64,000 bases of DNA, taken from NCBI GenBank assembly GCA_019671005.1, contig CM033718.1, forward strand, positions 27,532,014-27,596,013, written 5' to 3'. Both the position numbers and the translations under genes were made by a program. The DNA is from Hibiscus mutabilis. Lineage: Eukaryota; Streptophyta; Magnoliopsida; Malvales; Malvaceae. Positions within the stretch are counted from its first letter, which is position 1, and each line of letters begins with the position of its first letter. The notes beneath the pieces were generated by a model. It saw only the letters and a list, made by a program, of their open reading frames with translations, ran no database searches and was not told the DNA's origin. This document shows, in pieces, positions 11,799-22,783 of the stretch.

Positions 11799-12919
11799 TG
11801 TTGGGCTCGATTCTCTCAACCGTTTTGATTGTCAAGTGGTGGAGAAAATGTAATTTGGGTAATGGTGGTGGAAGCAAAATATAGGAAAAATTAGACACAA
11901 GATTTATAGTGGTTCGAGCTTCTAACCAAGCTCTACATCCACTACATTAGCTTCCTACTAAGGATTTCAACCAATTCACTAAGAATTTTTCCCTTTTTCT
12001 AGGCTAAGAAGGCAACCATTTACAGCCTAGACTCACTCACCAAGTCTAGCATCCAAAGCTCACAAACTGAGCTTTGGGAATACTCTCTAGCAAGAGAAAT
12101 CTTAGCAAACTAGAAATCCCTCTAAAAGGTGATTGTTTGCACTCTTAAGCTCTCACCTAAATCCTAATACACTTGAGCATACATTGGCATTTTAGCTCAA
12201 CAAGTGTAGTCTATACAAAGTATGGGAAATTAAACACTAAGACAAATTTTCATCATAATTTTGTTGACTTGTGGATCATTGGTCTTCCATAGATGCTTGG
12301 AGGTTCCTTTTATAATCTCAATTGAGCTTCTAGTCGTTGGAGACTGTTGGGATTGAATTGGAGCTGTTGGGGCCTTTATTTCTCGCAATAATTACAGTTC
12401 TGAAGATGTCCGTATCGGTACGCGGGTGGTCGTATCGGTACGCCCTTCTTTAGAACTAGCCGTTGGAGTCTGATGCAGCTTTGCGTATCTATACGCCTGT
12501 GCACGTATTGGTACTTGTATCGGTACGGGTGTTCGTCATGCTGCAGGGAACTAGCCGTTGGGGGTTTTTCAAAATGTTGTTGGGCATTTAAAGCTGGGCG
12601 TATCGAAATGCTACATAGCGTATCGAAATGCTCCTACTCTGTATCGATATAGCCCATGCCTATATCGATACCAGTTTTGGCATAAACAAAATCCGTAGCT
12701 GAAACCCTTAAGGTGTATCGATACGGGGAATACCGTATTGGTACGGTTACTTGAAAAACTCAGGTTTGGCTACTTTAAAGACATTTAAATCATTCCAAAA
12801 CCTTATAAAATCCATCAAACATATTTTCAAGTTGTTTGGACTTAAAATCTTTTTTGAAATCTTTTCAATTTAGTCCAAAACAATTTTTCAATTATTATAT
12901 CAAAACAAATATCCTAACA
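11799..12919 (-). repeat. 5' LTR of the copia element
   Basis: In element sense it runs TGTTAGGATATT to CCCAACA, 1121 bp with TG/CA ends. The U3 half (12405-12750) has about ten variants of a GTATCGATAC/GTATCGGTAC palindromic word. The same word recurs in the unrelated Tekay-like LTRs at 43.6, 49.1-49.4 and 51.3 kb. Confidence 0.85.
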
Positions 12920-13966
12920 TATCTATTATTTACTCTTAACCTTTTTAAAAACGTACACGCACCGTGTAGACTACATTACTGACCCGAGTCACCTAGGAAG
13001 AATAACGTCATCCTTTATCACTTGAACCACTCAATGGGTTTTTGAAGAAAACAATTGTCACACTAAATAGAAAAGTAGTTTACGTGACAATTAGTTACGT
13101 AGGATTCTTGAAATAATTATAAGAAAATAAGTTCGGGAAATTTTAACAATCAATATTTTGTAGTGAAGTGAATGTTAAATTAAAAATTAAACAAAAATAC
13201 ATTAAGTTCATTAGTCAATCACTTTAAGTCAGTTAATTACAAGTAAGGTCAATATCAAATAGGGCAATTACAGGTGGGGTCAATAGTAGGTATGATCACT
13301 TATAGGTCGGGTCAATTACAGGTCAGATTGATAACAAGTCGAGTAAAATCTGATCTCGAGTCTTTTCAGGTCAGGTTTTATCAAATATTTACCAGATTCA
13401 TTTCAGATTCTGGTTCATATCAAGTCGGGTGCAAATTAAGTTTGATTATCACATTATCGGGTTCAATTCGAGTTTAAATCATCACCATCTCATATCACAA
13501 TAAGTTTAGACTCGAGCCAATTTTTGTCGAGTTTCCGACCATATCAATTTTTTACACTCCTAGTTGAAATAGTATAAAAAGGAAGTTGTTGTTAATAAAA
13601 AAAAATTGAAAAGAAGTTGCTTGTACGTGCACCATTGCGAATATCATAAAAATAATTGTGGACAAATATAGACATCTCATCTGCGAAAATGATAATAGCC
13701 ACCAACGAAATCTCAACTTCGTAATTAAATATGCAGGAAAATGGGTTAACCTCCTTTTTTTAGCATTCGGAAGCTGATATGTGATTTTCAAATATATTAA
13801 TTTGGTACATTACCTAATAGAAAATGACATATTTTTAAAAGCATCTTAGTTTAATTGCATGATTAACTGTTTGTGATGAATTTGTTATAATATCAAATTT
13901 CATGTAAATCGTGTATATACTTGAAAAATAGTTTATTATCAAAAAAATTAGATTGGTATTTAATAT
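12920..13966. other. Intergenic sequence, no gene seen
   Basis: Both strands lack a recognisable ORF. 13200-13480 is a degenerate GGTCAATTACAGGTCGGGTC-type simple repeat like that at 9940-10330. Confidence 0.5.
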
Positions 13967-14468
13967 AGGGTAAATTACGTAAATTATCACTGAACTTTAC
14001 TATTAAACCTATTTTGATCATTGAAATTTCAAAACGTTCAATTTACTCATTGAAGTTTAGATATCGAACACTTTTTTACTGTTAAACCCCAACCGGTCGT
14101 AGGTGGTGGTCGTTTAGTTCCCTGAGTCTGAATTCGGCCTCTATTTTACCGGAAAAAGCTCAAAAGTTCACGAATTGACCAAAAATATTCTGATTTTTCT
14201 CTCTCTGATCTCTCTCCTTCGCCATCGGATGAAGCTCGTTTCTTATTATGTTGCTTCTATCGTGTCGATGATGTTTTCGACCGTTCAAATCTTGGAGAAA
14301 TTCTTTCGTTCACCAGTAAATGAACGTTGTCAAAAAGTTAACGAATGAGTAACCAAAAGGCAAAAGCGTTCAATGTCTAAATTTCAATAAGTAAATTAAA
14401 TATTTTGAAACTTTTGACCAAATTAGGTTTGAGAGTAAAATTTAGCGTTGATTTACGTTATTTACCCT
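13967..14468. mobile_element. MULE-type MITE with ~110-bp TIRs
   Basis: The left arm from 13967 (AGGGTAAATTACGTAAATTA) and the inverted right arm ending at 14468 stay alignable for about 110 bp with scattered mismatches. The arms are clearly related to the TIRs of the Pack-MULE at 18702-19814. The less AT-rich centre (14090-14360) has no recognised protein, but its change in composition suggests captured DNA. No convincing TSD was found. Confidence 0.65.
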
Positions 14469-14856
14469 CTACTATACAAAACTGACGACAACTGTTCAAA
14501 TTGGTTTTGCATTCTGTACAATGTTCATAGATTTTTAATTTTTTATTTATTTGAAAGATCATACGTTTATATCATATATGTATCTATCCAATACATTAAA
14601 ATTTGAAATAACATTACTATATTTCTTCTTGTCCCACTGAAGACTGACATATACTTTTTTCCTATTGTGTATATTATCATGAAATTAAACTTGTCCAAAC
14701 GCTAAATTCTGTCCCACTTTGTATATGGTAACTTGAAATAGTGAAACGTAATTACAAACAAATCAGTCCATTCCCGGTCCGAAATGGCTTATTAGGTAGA
14801 AAGATTTCCAAAAAATTCCATTTCTTTCAACTTTTTCCCTGGTTTCACCACTCTCT
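14469..14856. other. 3' flank of the COBRA-like gene
   Basis: This is the downstream region of the minus-strand gene at 14857. AATAAA-type words occur on the minus strand near 14540-14552 (TTTATT on the plus strand), which could be a distant poly(A) signal. No other feature seen. Confidence 0.4.
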
Positions 14857-16969
14857 TCAAATTGTCACCAAAAGATTAGCAAAAACCAGAATCAAAATGG
14901 AGGCCACGGTTGATGACGAAATTACGTTTGAAATTGCAGAGTTGGGCAGATAAGGATATTCGTCAGGAGCTGGCATCATGCACTCATCGCCATTGAAGTA
15001 TATTTTGCGAGGGAAAGCCCAACCTTGCTTGAAAGTGAAAGTATTCATGTCTTTTTTAAGGATCAACTCTGTCTGGACGTTTCCATCTGCCCCGGCTTCC
15101 TTTAAAACGTCATTGAAGAACTTCAACCCATAGAACATACCTGTGTCATCTGCACATCATTCAAACTAGTCAGTCTATGATTATCCTCTACCATTTATCC
15201 ACACATGTATTTGCTATGTTGCCCAAACTTACTTATGGATTCATAAGGAACCAGCGGTTTATAATCGAAACTGAAAACTTGAGTGATGTTGTCGAGATTT
15301 GGATGTTGAGCCACCAGCGTCCACTGTGTGTAGTTCATTTGGTAATTGAAATTGGTGACCGTCATCTTCGCTCGCCAGTACTCCTTGTAATTCAGCTTCA
15401 CATGCCAATGTACTCGTATAGGGCACATATGATTCGTGCACTTTATGCTCGATCCCGTATTTCCACTCGCTCTCGTTGATATGTTCTTCCCCACAACACT
15501 TCTGATCTCAGCATCATTCCTACAATTTCACACAAATTCATTAGGATCACAGATACTCCTTTATAAGATTCGAATCCACATTCCAAATTGTGAGTGTAAG
15601 CAAAGACATGGTTGTTTAGTTTTGTGAATTCTAAGCTTGAGATAGGAGAAAAGCGGCTTACGAGATACAGGTTTTGTTGTTTTGACAGCCGCAGGAACAT
15701 GCTGGGCACGGAGTGATTGTGGAGTTGTAGAAAGAAGACATTGAGACACAACAGCTTGGGTATCGGGAAGCCAGGATCTGAGAGTATGTGCATGTCACAT
15801 TCCATGTCACTGCAATACAAATTACAACACAATGACACATGATACTCGGTCCTAAACAATGCGTTTCTCAACAAGATGTTTCGGACAAATGATGAAAAAC
15901 TTACTCAACGCTTGAGTCTTCCGTCGACCGTCGGGGGTGATAAAAACTGTGGACGGCACTTTCTTAGCTTGACTGCAAGTGTAACCCAGACCGGGGCCAA
16001 GCAAAGTGAAGTTCAAGGGCAATTTCACTGTTTTATTCGAAGTTCCGGCGAGGCCAACACTGAGCTGAAAGGAGGAAACCGCGGCGGACGAGTCTTGGCC
16101 CCACGATGAAACGACTCCACCTTTGCAGCAATTGGCGATTTGTTGGTTGTAGGGGACACCGGGGAGCAAGTCCACGACGGTGGGGTTTCTTTTGCAGCAG
16201 TGTGGGACGTTTCCTTTGAACTTTGAACAATCTCCTTGCTCGGTGGCTTGGGCACCCACCATAGACCAGATCACTTCTTTCTTGGGCCATACCCAGCCTA
16301 GGGTCCACCCAGGATTCATTATGTGCCGATACATTTGGAAGTTGGTCATTGTTACAACTGCCTGTGTGAATCAATCGTGCTAATATATAAGCTTGCATTT
16401 CCATGTTAAAAAATTCCGACTCAACATGCTGAAACTTGAAAACCAATTTAACATACTAGTGTAAGATACGTGCTCAGATTTTTCATTGTTATTGAATAGA
16501 TGAAAAGCATTGTTTTTGGTACAAAGAGCCCCCAACATGATGAACGTATCCTACCAATAATGGTTGGTTGCATAAACCGACTAAATTAAGTCTAAATTCC
16601 ATAAATAAACACTTCATGCGAAACTGAATTGAAGTTATACTTACCGCATAGCCATCCGCAGTCCAGGATATGATGTCCCATTTGATTGTGATGTTCCCAG
16701 TAGGATCTAACGGGTCATATGCCCCTGTAAACACAGTAGAAAAGAGTCAAGAAACTATTAGTAATCGAGTCTAATTCGATAATTTTAAATACAACAATGA
16801 AAAATCTATCAACACAATACTAATACACGGATATGTTAAATTTTGCGTAATACTACCCTAAAAACGATTGTGATGTCGAAAAACTAACACGGAATTCACC
16901 TGCTTGAGAAATAATTACAGCCAAGAAACCAGCAATAGCCAGAGGGTAGGCGAATTTGTGGAACATCAT
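14857..16969 (-). CDS. COBL: COBRA-like GPI-anchored cell-wall protein, complete, six exons
   Basis: COBRA-family proteins sit on the outer face of the plasma membrane on a GPI anchor and are needed for oriented cellulose microfibril deposition (family knowledge). Six exons read on the minus strand: 16900-16969, 16645-16724, 15905-16361, 15662-15809, 15233-15519 and 14857-15149. All introns are GT-AG and frame is kept, giving 1335 nt or 444 residues, close to the usual 430-460. Visible parts are an N-terminal signal peptide (about residues 1-23, MMFHKFAYPLAIAGFLAVII), the conserved YDPLDPTGNITIKWD start of the mature protein, the cysteine-rich centre with the diagnostic CCVS motif at about 222-225, several NxS/T sites, and a C-terminal LPNSA region followed by a hydrophobic tail (about 427-444), a normal GPI signal. 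I cannot tell COB, COBL1 or COBL4 subgroup by eye. No stop or frameshift was found. It is the only intact host gene here. Confidence 0.93.
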
Positions 16970-17054
16970 TCTGCAATGTTAGAACTGGTATTGAGTTCTC
17001 TCTCTGCATATGGATGCAATGGTTTTTGAGAGAAATATATATTCAAGTCTTTCT

Positions 17055-17064
17055 CTATATATAA
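17055..17064 (-). promoter_or_regulatory. Putative TATA box of the COBRA-like gene
   Basis: The minus strand reads ATGTATTTATATATAGAGAA around this site. A TATATATAG core lies about 90 bp upstream of the ATG at 16969, leaving a short leader of about 55-60 nt. No other TATA-like site is as well placed. Confidence 0.55.
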
Positions 17065-17848
17065 ATACATTATTGACTAGGAACTTATTTCAAATATATT
17101 TTGAGCACAACATTCTAACTACCAACGGTAGTTAGGCCTTTTAAAAATACAGAACAGCTTAAACTTGATTCTGAACCGGTTTTTAGATTAATTAATCATC
17201 TACCAAACAAATTATTTCCACAGTTTTGTTTTGTAACTTTTGGAGTGGTGTGTTCCAATGATTTAGGACGATTTATTTCCTTTGATAATTCAAATTCAAA
17301 CAACAATATTTACAAGAGTAGTATGAGATCAGGGTAATTTGGAATTGTTTAAAAAAAACAATATAATACTTAGAAATAATGATATTAAATAAATATAAAA
17401 AATTATATTCAAAACCTAAATTTATAATGTTTGAGGTGTGTGATTTTAACAAACTAAAACAATGATTTAATTGTCAAAAATAATATTTTATACTTTTTCT
17501 TGAGGGAAGGATCAACATCTCTATCCTACAATTTTACTCATTTTTATAATTTTACAATAATTACTATTTCAAAAATTAATAGTTAATAATTAATTTTTTA
17601 CTTTTAATTTGTATATGTTATAAATGCCGAATTTTAAATGAAAGGGTGATAATTTGAACATTATATCATTGAGTAGGCACAATATAGCTGTGGGTGCTTG
17701 CTTCAATTGAAGTCAACTATCCTAATTTCTAAGTCCTAATGATGATGACTACTCAACTGTACGTTTCAGAATTATTATTACTCCCTTTGTTTATGACTCA
17801 TTTGTCTGTATTTTATTTTCATGCTAAATTAAATGAATATTTTTTTTG

Positions 17849-18147
17849 AAAATTATTTAAAAAAAACACCCATTAATGACTATATAGAAAAATATCTCCT
17901 TTAAAATAAATTCGCGTTTAGCCAAAAATAAAATTTAAATTTATACTTAGCTAAAAACGAGCTCTGTGTAAAAAAATTTAATAAATTATTTTTTATTTAT
18001 TACTTACTCATTTAACACATAATTCGTATTTAGCTAAGCGCGAATTTAAAACTCGCTTTTAGCTAACACGAATTTATCTTATGTAGACTAAAAAGAGAGT
18101 ATTTTTTTACATAATCATTAATGTGAGGTGTTTTTCTAAATATTTCC
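17849..18147. mobile_element. Small TIR element (hairpin MITE)
   Basis: The left arm (17849-17925) and right arm (18060-18147) are inverted copies over about 75-85 bp. They share AAAACACC, CATTAATGA, AAATATCTCC-like and AAATTCGCGTTTAGC-like blocks. The short centre also folds on itself (TAGCTAA/TTAGCTA). No ORF and no sure TSD. It lies about 0.8 kb upstream of the COBRA-like gene. Confidence 0.55.
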
Positions 18148-19072
18148 CTAAGAGGGAATATTGACTTAATTTTGCCTTATTTTCACATGTTAATTTTTAT
18201 TTCAATTTTTTAAAAATTTGATTTTGGTGAAAAAGTAAGAACGGATGAATTTTGACAATTTGAATGAAACAGTTTAAATATATCGAAATGACACATTTTT
18301 AGAAAAAATATTTTTTTTGGAAAGCAATACGTTTCAGAATTTTTTTACACAAAATTTAGAAAATGTAGTTAGTAAAAGGAATTATGAAATTATCAATGGG
18401 TTGATTTAAGTGTTAAGTAGTTTGATTATGTTAAAATAAGTCTAAAATTTGAAGCGTTATGTGTATAAAAAATTCTCGATGTAAAACTCACCTGCCAAAA
18501 TCAGATATGCAATACGAATTGGTTTGGATTAATCAGGGCGAAGCTCTAAAAATCGAAAAAAAAAGAAAATTATGAGATTGAAAGAAAGAGAAGAGAGCAA
18601 GTTAAATATTAATATTTTTTAACACAGAAGTTAAATATTAATATACATCTTTATTAATTTTGAAAGTTAGTTAATAGAGAGAAGACGGGTAAATTATTTT
18701 AGGATAAAATATATAAATTATCACTCAATTTTACTCTCTAATTTATTTTGATCACTAAATTTTTAAAACGATCAATTTATTCACCGAACTTTATTTTCTG
18801 ACCTATTTTAATCACTCTAAATTATTTTATAAGTATTTCAGTATGACTTGGTATATTTTATTATTATTAAATATAAAAATTAATTAAAATAAAAATAAAT
18901 TATTTATTATTAAATACAAAAATTACAAAAATAAAATCCAAATATCTCAAACTCCAAAAACTCAAATCTCTCCCGCCCTCACCAGCGTTGGTGGTGGCAG
19001 CCGCTGCTCGGTTTCGTTGTCGATCATCTCCTCTCAATCTTCGTTGCTTTGGTTGATTGTCCTTCTATCAAG

Positions 19073-19182
19073 ATGGTTGGACCAGCACCATTTGTAGATA
19101 TGGGCAAAAAAGTCGAGGACTTCCTGACAAAAGATTACAACTTTGACCAGAAGTTTACTCTTTCAATGTTGAGTTGTTACTT
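19073..19182 (+). pseudogene. VDAC (mitochondrial porin) N-terminal fragment inside the Pack-MULE
   Basis: From the ATG at 19073 the reading frame gives PAPFVDMGKK and KDYNFDQKFTLSMLS. This is the well-known start of plant VDAC proteins (P-x-x-F-x-D-x-GKK, then the KDYNFDxKFTL stretch of the N-terminal helix and first strand). The upstream bases look like a 5' leader. Homology stops after about 35 residues, about one exon, where it joins the next fragment in frame. Confidence 0.7.
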
Positions 19183-19450
19183 AACATTGAAGGATGAAGA
19201 GCTGATGCGACAGTGCGAGATTACTAGCTTCAAAGCCTCCACTCCAGGCGGTCAGCACCGTAACAAGTGAGAGTCTGTCGTTCGTTCCAAGCACTTTCCC
19301 ATCGGTATCGTTTCTCAAGCCGTTGAAGACCGATCCCAGCAGATGAATCGTGCTTCTGCCTTGGCTCATCTCCGCACTCGTATTGCTCTCAAAGGTAACC
19401 TATTTTCCATTTCCTGCTTCTTCATTCTAATATGCTAATTGTTGTTTGAT
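19183..19450 (+). pseudogene. Class I peptide-chain release-factor-like (GGQ) fragment inside the Pack-MULE
   Basis: The frame continues from the VDAC piece into LKDEELMRQCEITSFKAS and then PGGQHRNK, the catalytic GGQ loop of class I release factors and their organellar relatives. The stretch that follows (QAVEDRSQQMNRASALAHLR) matches the same family. A TGA at 19268-19270 interrupts it right after HRNK, where the family has an arginine codon. A GTAACC splice donor near 19396 and about 55 bp of intron-like sequence are retained, so the piece was copied from genomic DNA and not from mRNA. Confidence 0.75.
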
Positions 19451-19823
19451 TCAGAGTACCGCAGCTTCAAGCATGGATATGGGCGTGCCACCCAAAATGG
19501 GTGGTGACGCTGGCGAGGGTGACGCCAGTGAGGGTGTGAGAGATTTGGGGTTTTGAGTTTGGGATGTTTGGGTTTTATTTTTGTAATTTTATATTTAGTA
19601 ATAAATAAAATATAATTTATTTTTATTTTAAATTAATTTTTATATTTAATAATAATAAAATATATCAAGCAATATCAAAATATTAATAAAATAATTCAGA
19701 TTGATAAAAATAAGTTAGAAAGTAAAGTTCGATGAATAAATTGATCGTTTTGAAAGTTCTTTGACCAAAATAGGTTACTGAGCAAAGTTAAGTGATGATT
19801 TATGTATTTTACTCATTATTTTA

Positions 19824-20749
19824 TGAACAATTTTTACTATGTCAACCATGATTCTAACCAATAAATTTTTTTCACATTATTATTTTTTTTCAAATCATCA
19901 ACTTATTTGAATTGGAACTTCTTAATACTAACTGTTTTTAAAAAACATGAGTGAAGATTCACCTGAAAATATTATAGAGAAAAAAATAATATGAATGACT
20001 TTTATTAGTTGAGACTTGAGATCATAACTAACACAATAAAAAAATCATGAAATAAATTTTCTAGGTGAAGAGATTTTCTTACTGGTTTAATACGAGAAGT
20101 TTTTATATAATTAAATATATTTTATATAAATTATCTATCCTTAGAAATATATTATTCAATTTTTTCAAACATTTACATCCGGAATTTTCAGAAAAAGATT
20201 GTAGTTTTAAAATAGAAAATAAACTATTTAAAATCATGAAGCACAAAATCAAATTGCAACTAGCTTAATAAGAATAATGATGATAAAAGAAAAGTAGATG
20301 TTTGTTATCGGGATTGGGAAATGGCAACAGCTAAATCATTGTCTTGACTTTACATTCCATACCAATGTCTCTCATTGTTTAAATGGAAAACTAAATATGC
20401 GAAAGACTATTCCAGAAAAGGATTTTCCAACCTCCGATATGGTTTTGTTAGATGAAACCTTGATTAAAATTTCCAAAAGTTAGTTATTAATCAATTCAAA
20501 TATAACACTTATTTATAACATTTTCATTTTTTTAGATAAAAAATTTCGAAAAAATAAGAATTTTATTGTTTAGTTTGTCCATTGAAATTTTCTAACTATG
20601 ATGTACATTCCCTCAACCTATTATTAGCTAAAAAGGCGTCACGTTACACATAATATATTAAATTAAAAAGAAAAAGAAAATTCATAAAAGAATTTTAGAA
20701 ACAATTTTTTAAAAAAAATCTCAAATTATTAAATCTAAAAATGTGATTT
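19824..20749. other. AT-rich intergenic sequence, no gene seen
   Basis: The ORFs at 20065-20268 and 20298-20483 are low-complexity and match nothing I recognise. No element ends seen. Confidence 0.5.
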
Positions 20750-21490
20750 TTTAAAAAATTTAATTTTAACATATATTGTATGTCATGTAGCATGCATTGA
20801 GAGTGTCACATGACACAATCCTAGATTGTGACGTGGGTTTTTTGTAACAAAAAGTAGATTAGCGTAATGTGCATCGTTATTTTTTTCAGTTAAAAAATTA
20901 TTAGATCAATTCGAACTAAAACAATTTTCAAATAGCAAAGTGATAATAAAATAAAACTTCAAAGAAGTAAAAAACCATTTAATTTTAATAATTTTTTTTT
21001 AAAAAATAATTTTAACGTATATTGTATGTCATGTAGCATGTATTGAGAGTGTCACATGACACAATCCTAGATTGTGATGTGGGTTTTTTTTAACAAAAAA
21101 TAGATTAGCGTAATGTGCATCGTTATTTTTTTGTTAAAAAATTATTAGATCAATTCGAACCAAAACAATTTTTAAATAGCAAAGTGATAATAAAGTAAAA
21201 CTTCAAAGAAGTAAAAAACCATTTAATTTTAATAATTAAAAAATAATAATTTTAACATATATTGTATGTTATGTAGCATGCATTGAGAGTGTCACATGAC
21301 ACAATCCTAGATTGTGACGTGGGTTTTTTTAACAAAAAATAGATTAGCGTAATGTGCATCGTTATATTTTTCTGTTAAAAAATTATTAGATCAATTCGAA
21401 CCAAAACAATTTTTAAATAGTAAAGTGATAATAAAATAAAACTTCAAAAAAGTAAAAAACCATTTAATTTTAACAATTTGTTTTTAACAC
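20750..21490. repeat. Three tandem copies of a ~240-bp repeat
   Basis: The anchor word TAAC(A/G)TATATTGTATG starts at 20767, 21013 and 21253, spacings of 246 and 240 bp. Each unit contains GAGAGTGTCACATGACACA, the palindrome CACAATCCTAGATTGTG and AGATTAGCGTAATGTGCATC. The copies differ by only a few substitutions and small A/T-run indels. No ORF. Confidence 0.85.
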
Positions 21491-22381
21491 TATAAACTAT
21501 CCATTCATATTTTAAAAGAACAATTATTTAGTGTGCTGTTAACAGAAAAAATATTTCTTCACAAATAGATGAAGAACAATAACAATGACTTCGTGAATCA
21601 TAATATATTGATGAATTAAAAATAAATATAAAAATATATTGTCACCATCTTAACTATGAATGTTTAACAATATAGAACTTGTTTTACCGTTTTGTCTTTT
21701 AGTTGGTCGTCTGCAAAGTAATCATTACAAGATGTACATTTATAATTTGTGCATCCAAACAGCTCGACGGTCTAATATTAATGTTTTAAATATAATAGGA
21801 AAAGTAATAAGTGTCACTAAATTAAATGAAAATGATGTTTTTCCTATTAAAAATTATAATTTGATCATTAAATTTATTAAAACATTATAAAATGACCACT
21901 AAATTTTATCAAATTATTATAAAATAGTGATTAAAGTTATTGAACTATTACAAAATGATCTTTAAATTTATCAAAATATATCACTATTTTATAATGTGTG
22001 GTAATCATCTGTAATTGTTTATAACTTTAATCACTATTTTGTAATTTATGAAACTTCAATGATAAATTTTTTTTAGTTTAATTATCATTTGTGTATTTTA
22101 TCCAATATAATATTTAATTAATATTGATAATTTAAGTATTATTTTAAAATAAATAAAATATCATGTCATGAAAAATAACGTGAATATAACACATATAAGA
22201 AGTATCAAAATATACATAAAATAAACTATTCATGTGTAAAAGTTTATATAATTTAATAACTTAAACATAATTTTTTTTTTAAATCACTCTCAAAATTAAC
22301 GTAAACACGAATGGAACATATGTATTTAAATTTAATCAATACTACATATTATGTTGTAATGACTAATTAAAAATTACTAAG
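21491..22381. other. AT-rich sequence, no gene seen
   Basis: The ORF at 21660-21890 is not recognised. 21790-22090 has several repeated TTATAAAATAGTGATTAAA-like phrases in both orientations, perhaps a worn-out MITE, but no ends can be set. Confidence 0.45.
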
Positions 22382-22783
22382 TGTTCCTTCGTTTTAAAAA
22401 TTTTGATTTTATGGGGGAAATTTTGAAAAGTTCGTATTTATAAAATAAAACATGGAGTCGCCACCGTTCACTTGGATAAGGTAGATTGGGCACCTATAAA
22501 CAAATTAGAGATTCAACAGGTTCGATAGTCGGTTACGAGTGGGGAAGGATTCACACTCCACCAGGCCAAAAAAATTGGTACCTAAGGGTTTGTATCATAT
22601 TTATCAAGAAAAATAAAGATTCGACTTAATTTAACTATTAATCTCTAAAAATGCATGCATACATGGCCATGTCATTCGAATATAAAATCTCACAATTTAA
22701 GGTATCCAAAGAAGATGATGCTCAGAGACCCGGGACGACATTTCCAATAGGATACCGAAACTTTGAGAGCTAAACTAAAGCGG
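22382..22783 (-). repeat. 3' LTR of element D, distal piece
   Basis: In minus orientation this is the last 402 bp of the D LTR, ending ACA at 22382. It contains GTGGCGACTCCAT, shared with the end region of the element C LTR (25445-25460), so C and D LTRs belong to related families. It is separated from the rest of the LTR (33962-35635) by insertion of C. The AGCGG at 22779-22783 is one copy of the C target duplication. Confidence 0.65.

Larger units (their letters stand above)
10424..12919 (-). mobile_element. Gag-only Ty1/copia LTR element with TSD
   Basis: The element lies on the minus strand. A full 5' LTR is at 11799-12919, the PBS at 11785-11796, a gag at 10849-11707 and a shortened 3' LTR at 10424-10848. 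The 5-bp repeats TATCT at 10419-10423 and 12920-12924 are a perfect TSD, so the outer ends are original. All of pol (protease, integrase, RT, RNase H), the polypurine tract and about 700 bp of U3 of the 3' LTR are missing. The gag tail joins the LTR remnant directly. It can move only with helper proteins, if at all. Confidence 0.85.
18702..19814. mobile_element. Pack-MULE carrying fragments of two host genes
   Basis: Flanking 9-bp repeats ATTATTTTA at 18693-18701 and 19815-19823 are a perfect TSD of the length made by Mutator-like elements. The terminal inverted repeats are very long: about 18702-18985 and 19530-19814 align over about 280 bp. The 540-bp centre is GC-richer and contains two protein-coding fragments (19073-19182 and 19183-19395) plus the start of an intron. 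There is no transposase, so mobility would depend on an autonomous MULE. The TIR family is shared with the MITE at 13967-14468. Confidence 0.85.

Noticed and set aside
15177..16383. Several plus-strand ORFs opposite the COBRA-like gene
   Set aside because: They are shadows of the minus-strand exons. The spliced minus-strand product is a full, recognisable family member.
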